DNA of 64,000 nt, from positions 2,005,836 to 2,069,835 of the forward strand of contig ML664176.1 of the NCBI GenBank assembly GCA_007570785.1, in the 5' to 3' direction. This document shows positions 62,417-64,000 of this stretch, in pieces. Every line of letters starts with the position of its first letter. Position 1 is the stretch's first letter. The notes under the pieces are model-generated. The model saw only the letters and a program-made list of their open reading frames with translations, did no database searches and was not told the origin of the DNA. Source of the DNA: Antilocapra americana. Taxonomy: Eukaryota > Chordata > Mammalia > Artiodactyla > Antilocapridae. The translations under genes and the position numbers were made by a program.

Positions 62417-64000
62417 CTGAAAAAAAATGATGTACATTCATTATTTTATTCCTGCTAAAACACTTAAAAAGATGAAAAATTTTCTAAGTATCTTATAATA
62501 GTTTTTCTTTCACCTTTCCGTTTCCAACCTGTATAGAAAACAGATCAGTATTAACTGGAGTCTAATTAGCTAATGAGCAACCAAGACAGGGTCTCCTAAT
62601 CTCCACAGCCAAGGTTTATGGTAATAAGCAATCATAAGAGCATTTTATAATTATAATGCAATACTAGAAAAACAAATGAACGACCACTGAAAGGAAGTTT
62701 GGCAATTAACAAAACCCATGATTGTAGCCCCACAAAATTTAAAAGACAACCTCTTTATTTTATAAAATAAAACCTCCTTGAAGGAATTTATCTCCAAAGA
62801 TCATTCTATACAACTGACTCCCAAGTTAGTCCATGTAATTCACATCTGGCAGTGTTCATCAAGGGTGTGCAGTGACAATTTCCACACAGCCTCAAGCATG
62901 CTGCAGAAAGCAGGCTATGAAACAGAAGCATGGTCTTTATCACCTTTGCCTAGACTGCTATGCCAAGACACAAAGTTTGCAAACTAGAAAAGCTGGATGC
63001 ATGAAAGCACTCTTCCCTCATTTCTTCATCTCTTAGAAAGACAAAGGGCTCACAAAGGGCTCAAGCAGCAGAACGGTTTTTCTCCAAAAATAATCAAGAA
63101 CAAAAATATTACATATCTCGTTATTTGTGAAAGGAAGAAAAATAAAATTAGGCTACTAAAGTTACATATCTCTCACTTTGCAGCAGGGTGATATGAATTA
63201 CTCTTTCAAAAATGAGTTGATAAATGTGAAAATTAGGGATTCCATTTCTGCTAAAACTTTTTTTTAATGCTGTAAGGTCTTTTCTTTAAATTTAAGTATA
63301 GTTGATCTACTCTTGAGAGTCCCTTTGACTGCAAGGAGATCCAACAAGTCCATCATAGAAAGGAGATCAATCTTTCATTGGAAGGTCTGATGTTGAAGCT
63401 GAAACTCCAATACTTTGGCCACCTCATGTGAAGAGCTGACTCATTAGAAAAGACCCTGATGCTGGGAAGGATTGGGGGCAGGAGGAGAAGGGGAAGACAG
63501 AGGATGAGATGGCTGGATGGCATCACCAACTCGATGACATGGGTTTGGGTGGACTCCAGGAGTTGGTGATGGACAGGGAGGCCTGGCGTGCTGCGATTCA
63601 TGGGGTCGCAAAGAGTCGGACACGACTGACCAACTGAACTGAACTGAACTGCTCTACTAAAACTTTTAAAGAAATTTTACAGAATTGTTTTAAAATATAT
63701 ATACAAAATAAATAAGACGAAAGAAAGATCCATAAATTGAAGACTTTTTTGAAAAAAGATTCTGCTGACTGAAAACAATTTACAAAAATGCACCACTAAT
63801 GAACCACATTACATGGATTTCACTATTAAAATTCTTACATTTTCTTAGTTCCCACTTTTAAGACAATATTATTAAACTTCCCTTTAATTCAAATATAAAA
63901 GCAACTGAATTGGAAATTAGCACTATTTCTTGATGCACTTCAACTACTCTGATAATCCCAAGGAACAGAATCCCAAAAAGGATGATCAAAAGACCCCTTC
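62417..64000 (-). other. VPS13C intron (5' part of window)
   Basis: No further exon was found between 62417 and 64000. Apart from the BovB tail at 63312-63652 the sequence is AT-rich and unrecognised. Confidence 0.65.
63312..63652 (+). repeat. BovB 3' end
   Basis: ttgagagtccctttgactgc through tggctggatggcatcaccaa to ctgaactgaactgaactg, about 340 bp, opposite to VPS13C. It encodes the broken C-terminus (LQYFGHLM then a stop). Confidence 0.85.

Noticed and set aside
62778..62987. Possible further upstream VPS13C exon
   Set aside because: The frame is on the plus strand, and no acceptor/donor pair with VPS13-like coding was seen on the minus strand up to 64000.
1..64000. CRISPR array, operon, phage or other prokaryotic system
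   Set aside because: The sequence is plainly mammalian: spliced exons and ruminant retroposons. The regular repeats are SINEs, LINEs and microsatellites.

Overview
This is mammalian nuclear DNA from a ruminant, most likely a bovid (cattle, sheep, goat, buffalo or a relative). The evidence is the dense scatter of ruminant-specific repeats: Bov-tA tRNA-Glu SINEs, CHR-type SINEs, BovB (RTE) LINE pieces and artiodactyl L1 3' ends. I cannot resolve the genus from sequence alone.

The window holds one gene, on the minus strand: the 3' half of VPS13C, which encodes a bridge-like lipid-transfer protein. I placed 35 coding exons between 62416 (5'-most) and 6518 (stop codon). Every junction uses GT-AG, the reading phase is continuous throughout, and there is no stop or frameshift. 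They encode about 1,742 residues, roughly the C-terminal 46% of the protein; the 5' half lies beyond position 64000. In order the exons give the end of the hydrophobic-groove region (62416-54398), a VAB adaptor-binding domain with all six repeat asparagines visible (54217-43398), a linker and C-terminal region (41379-24048), the ATG2_C-like helical segment (23247-19720) and a PH-like domain (12117-6518). An alternative last exon at 18127-18150 would end the protein before the PH-like domain.

Layout: 1-5984 is the downstream flank (SINEs, BovB 3' ends, an L1 tail). About 5985-6517 is the probable 3' UTR. 6518-62416 is VPS13C exons and introns. 62417-64000 is intron with a BovB tail. The introns carry nearly all the repeats. 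The largest are a BovB broken by an L1 tail (15207-16797), an old L1 in the minus orientation (20228-21200), a BovB with another BovB inserted in it (31221-33680), an old L1 split by a Tigger-type element (35490-36510) and a BovB with an inverted 5' part (44986-46448). Several insertions are bounded by exact target-site duplications.

Introns not described separately (for example 30535-33766, 43930-46877 and 54554-56197) hold the repeats listed for them plus AT-rich sequence in which I recognise nothing. I found no second protein gene, RNA gene, CpG island, CRISPR array or evidence of an undescribed system. The most useful observations are the PH-less alternative terminus, the complete set of VAB asparagines and the nested or rearranged retrotransposons.
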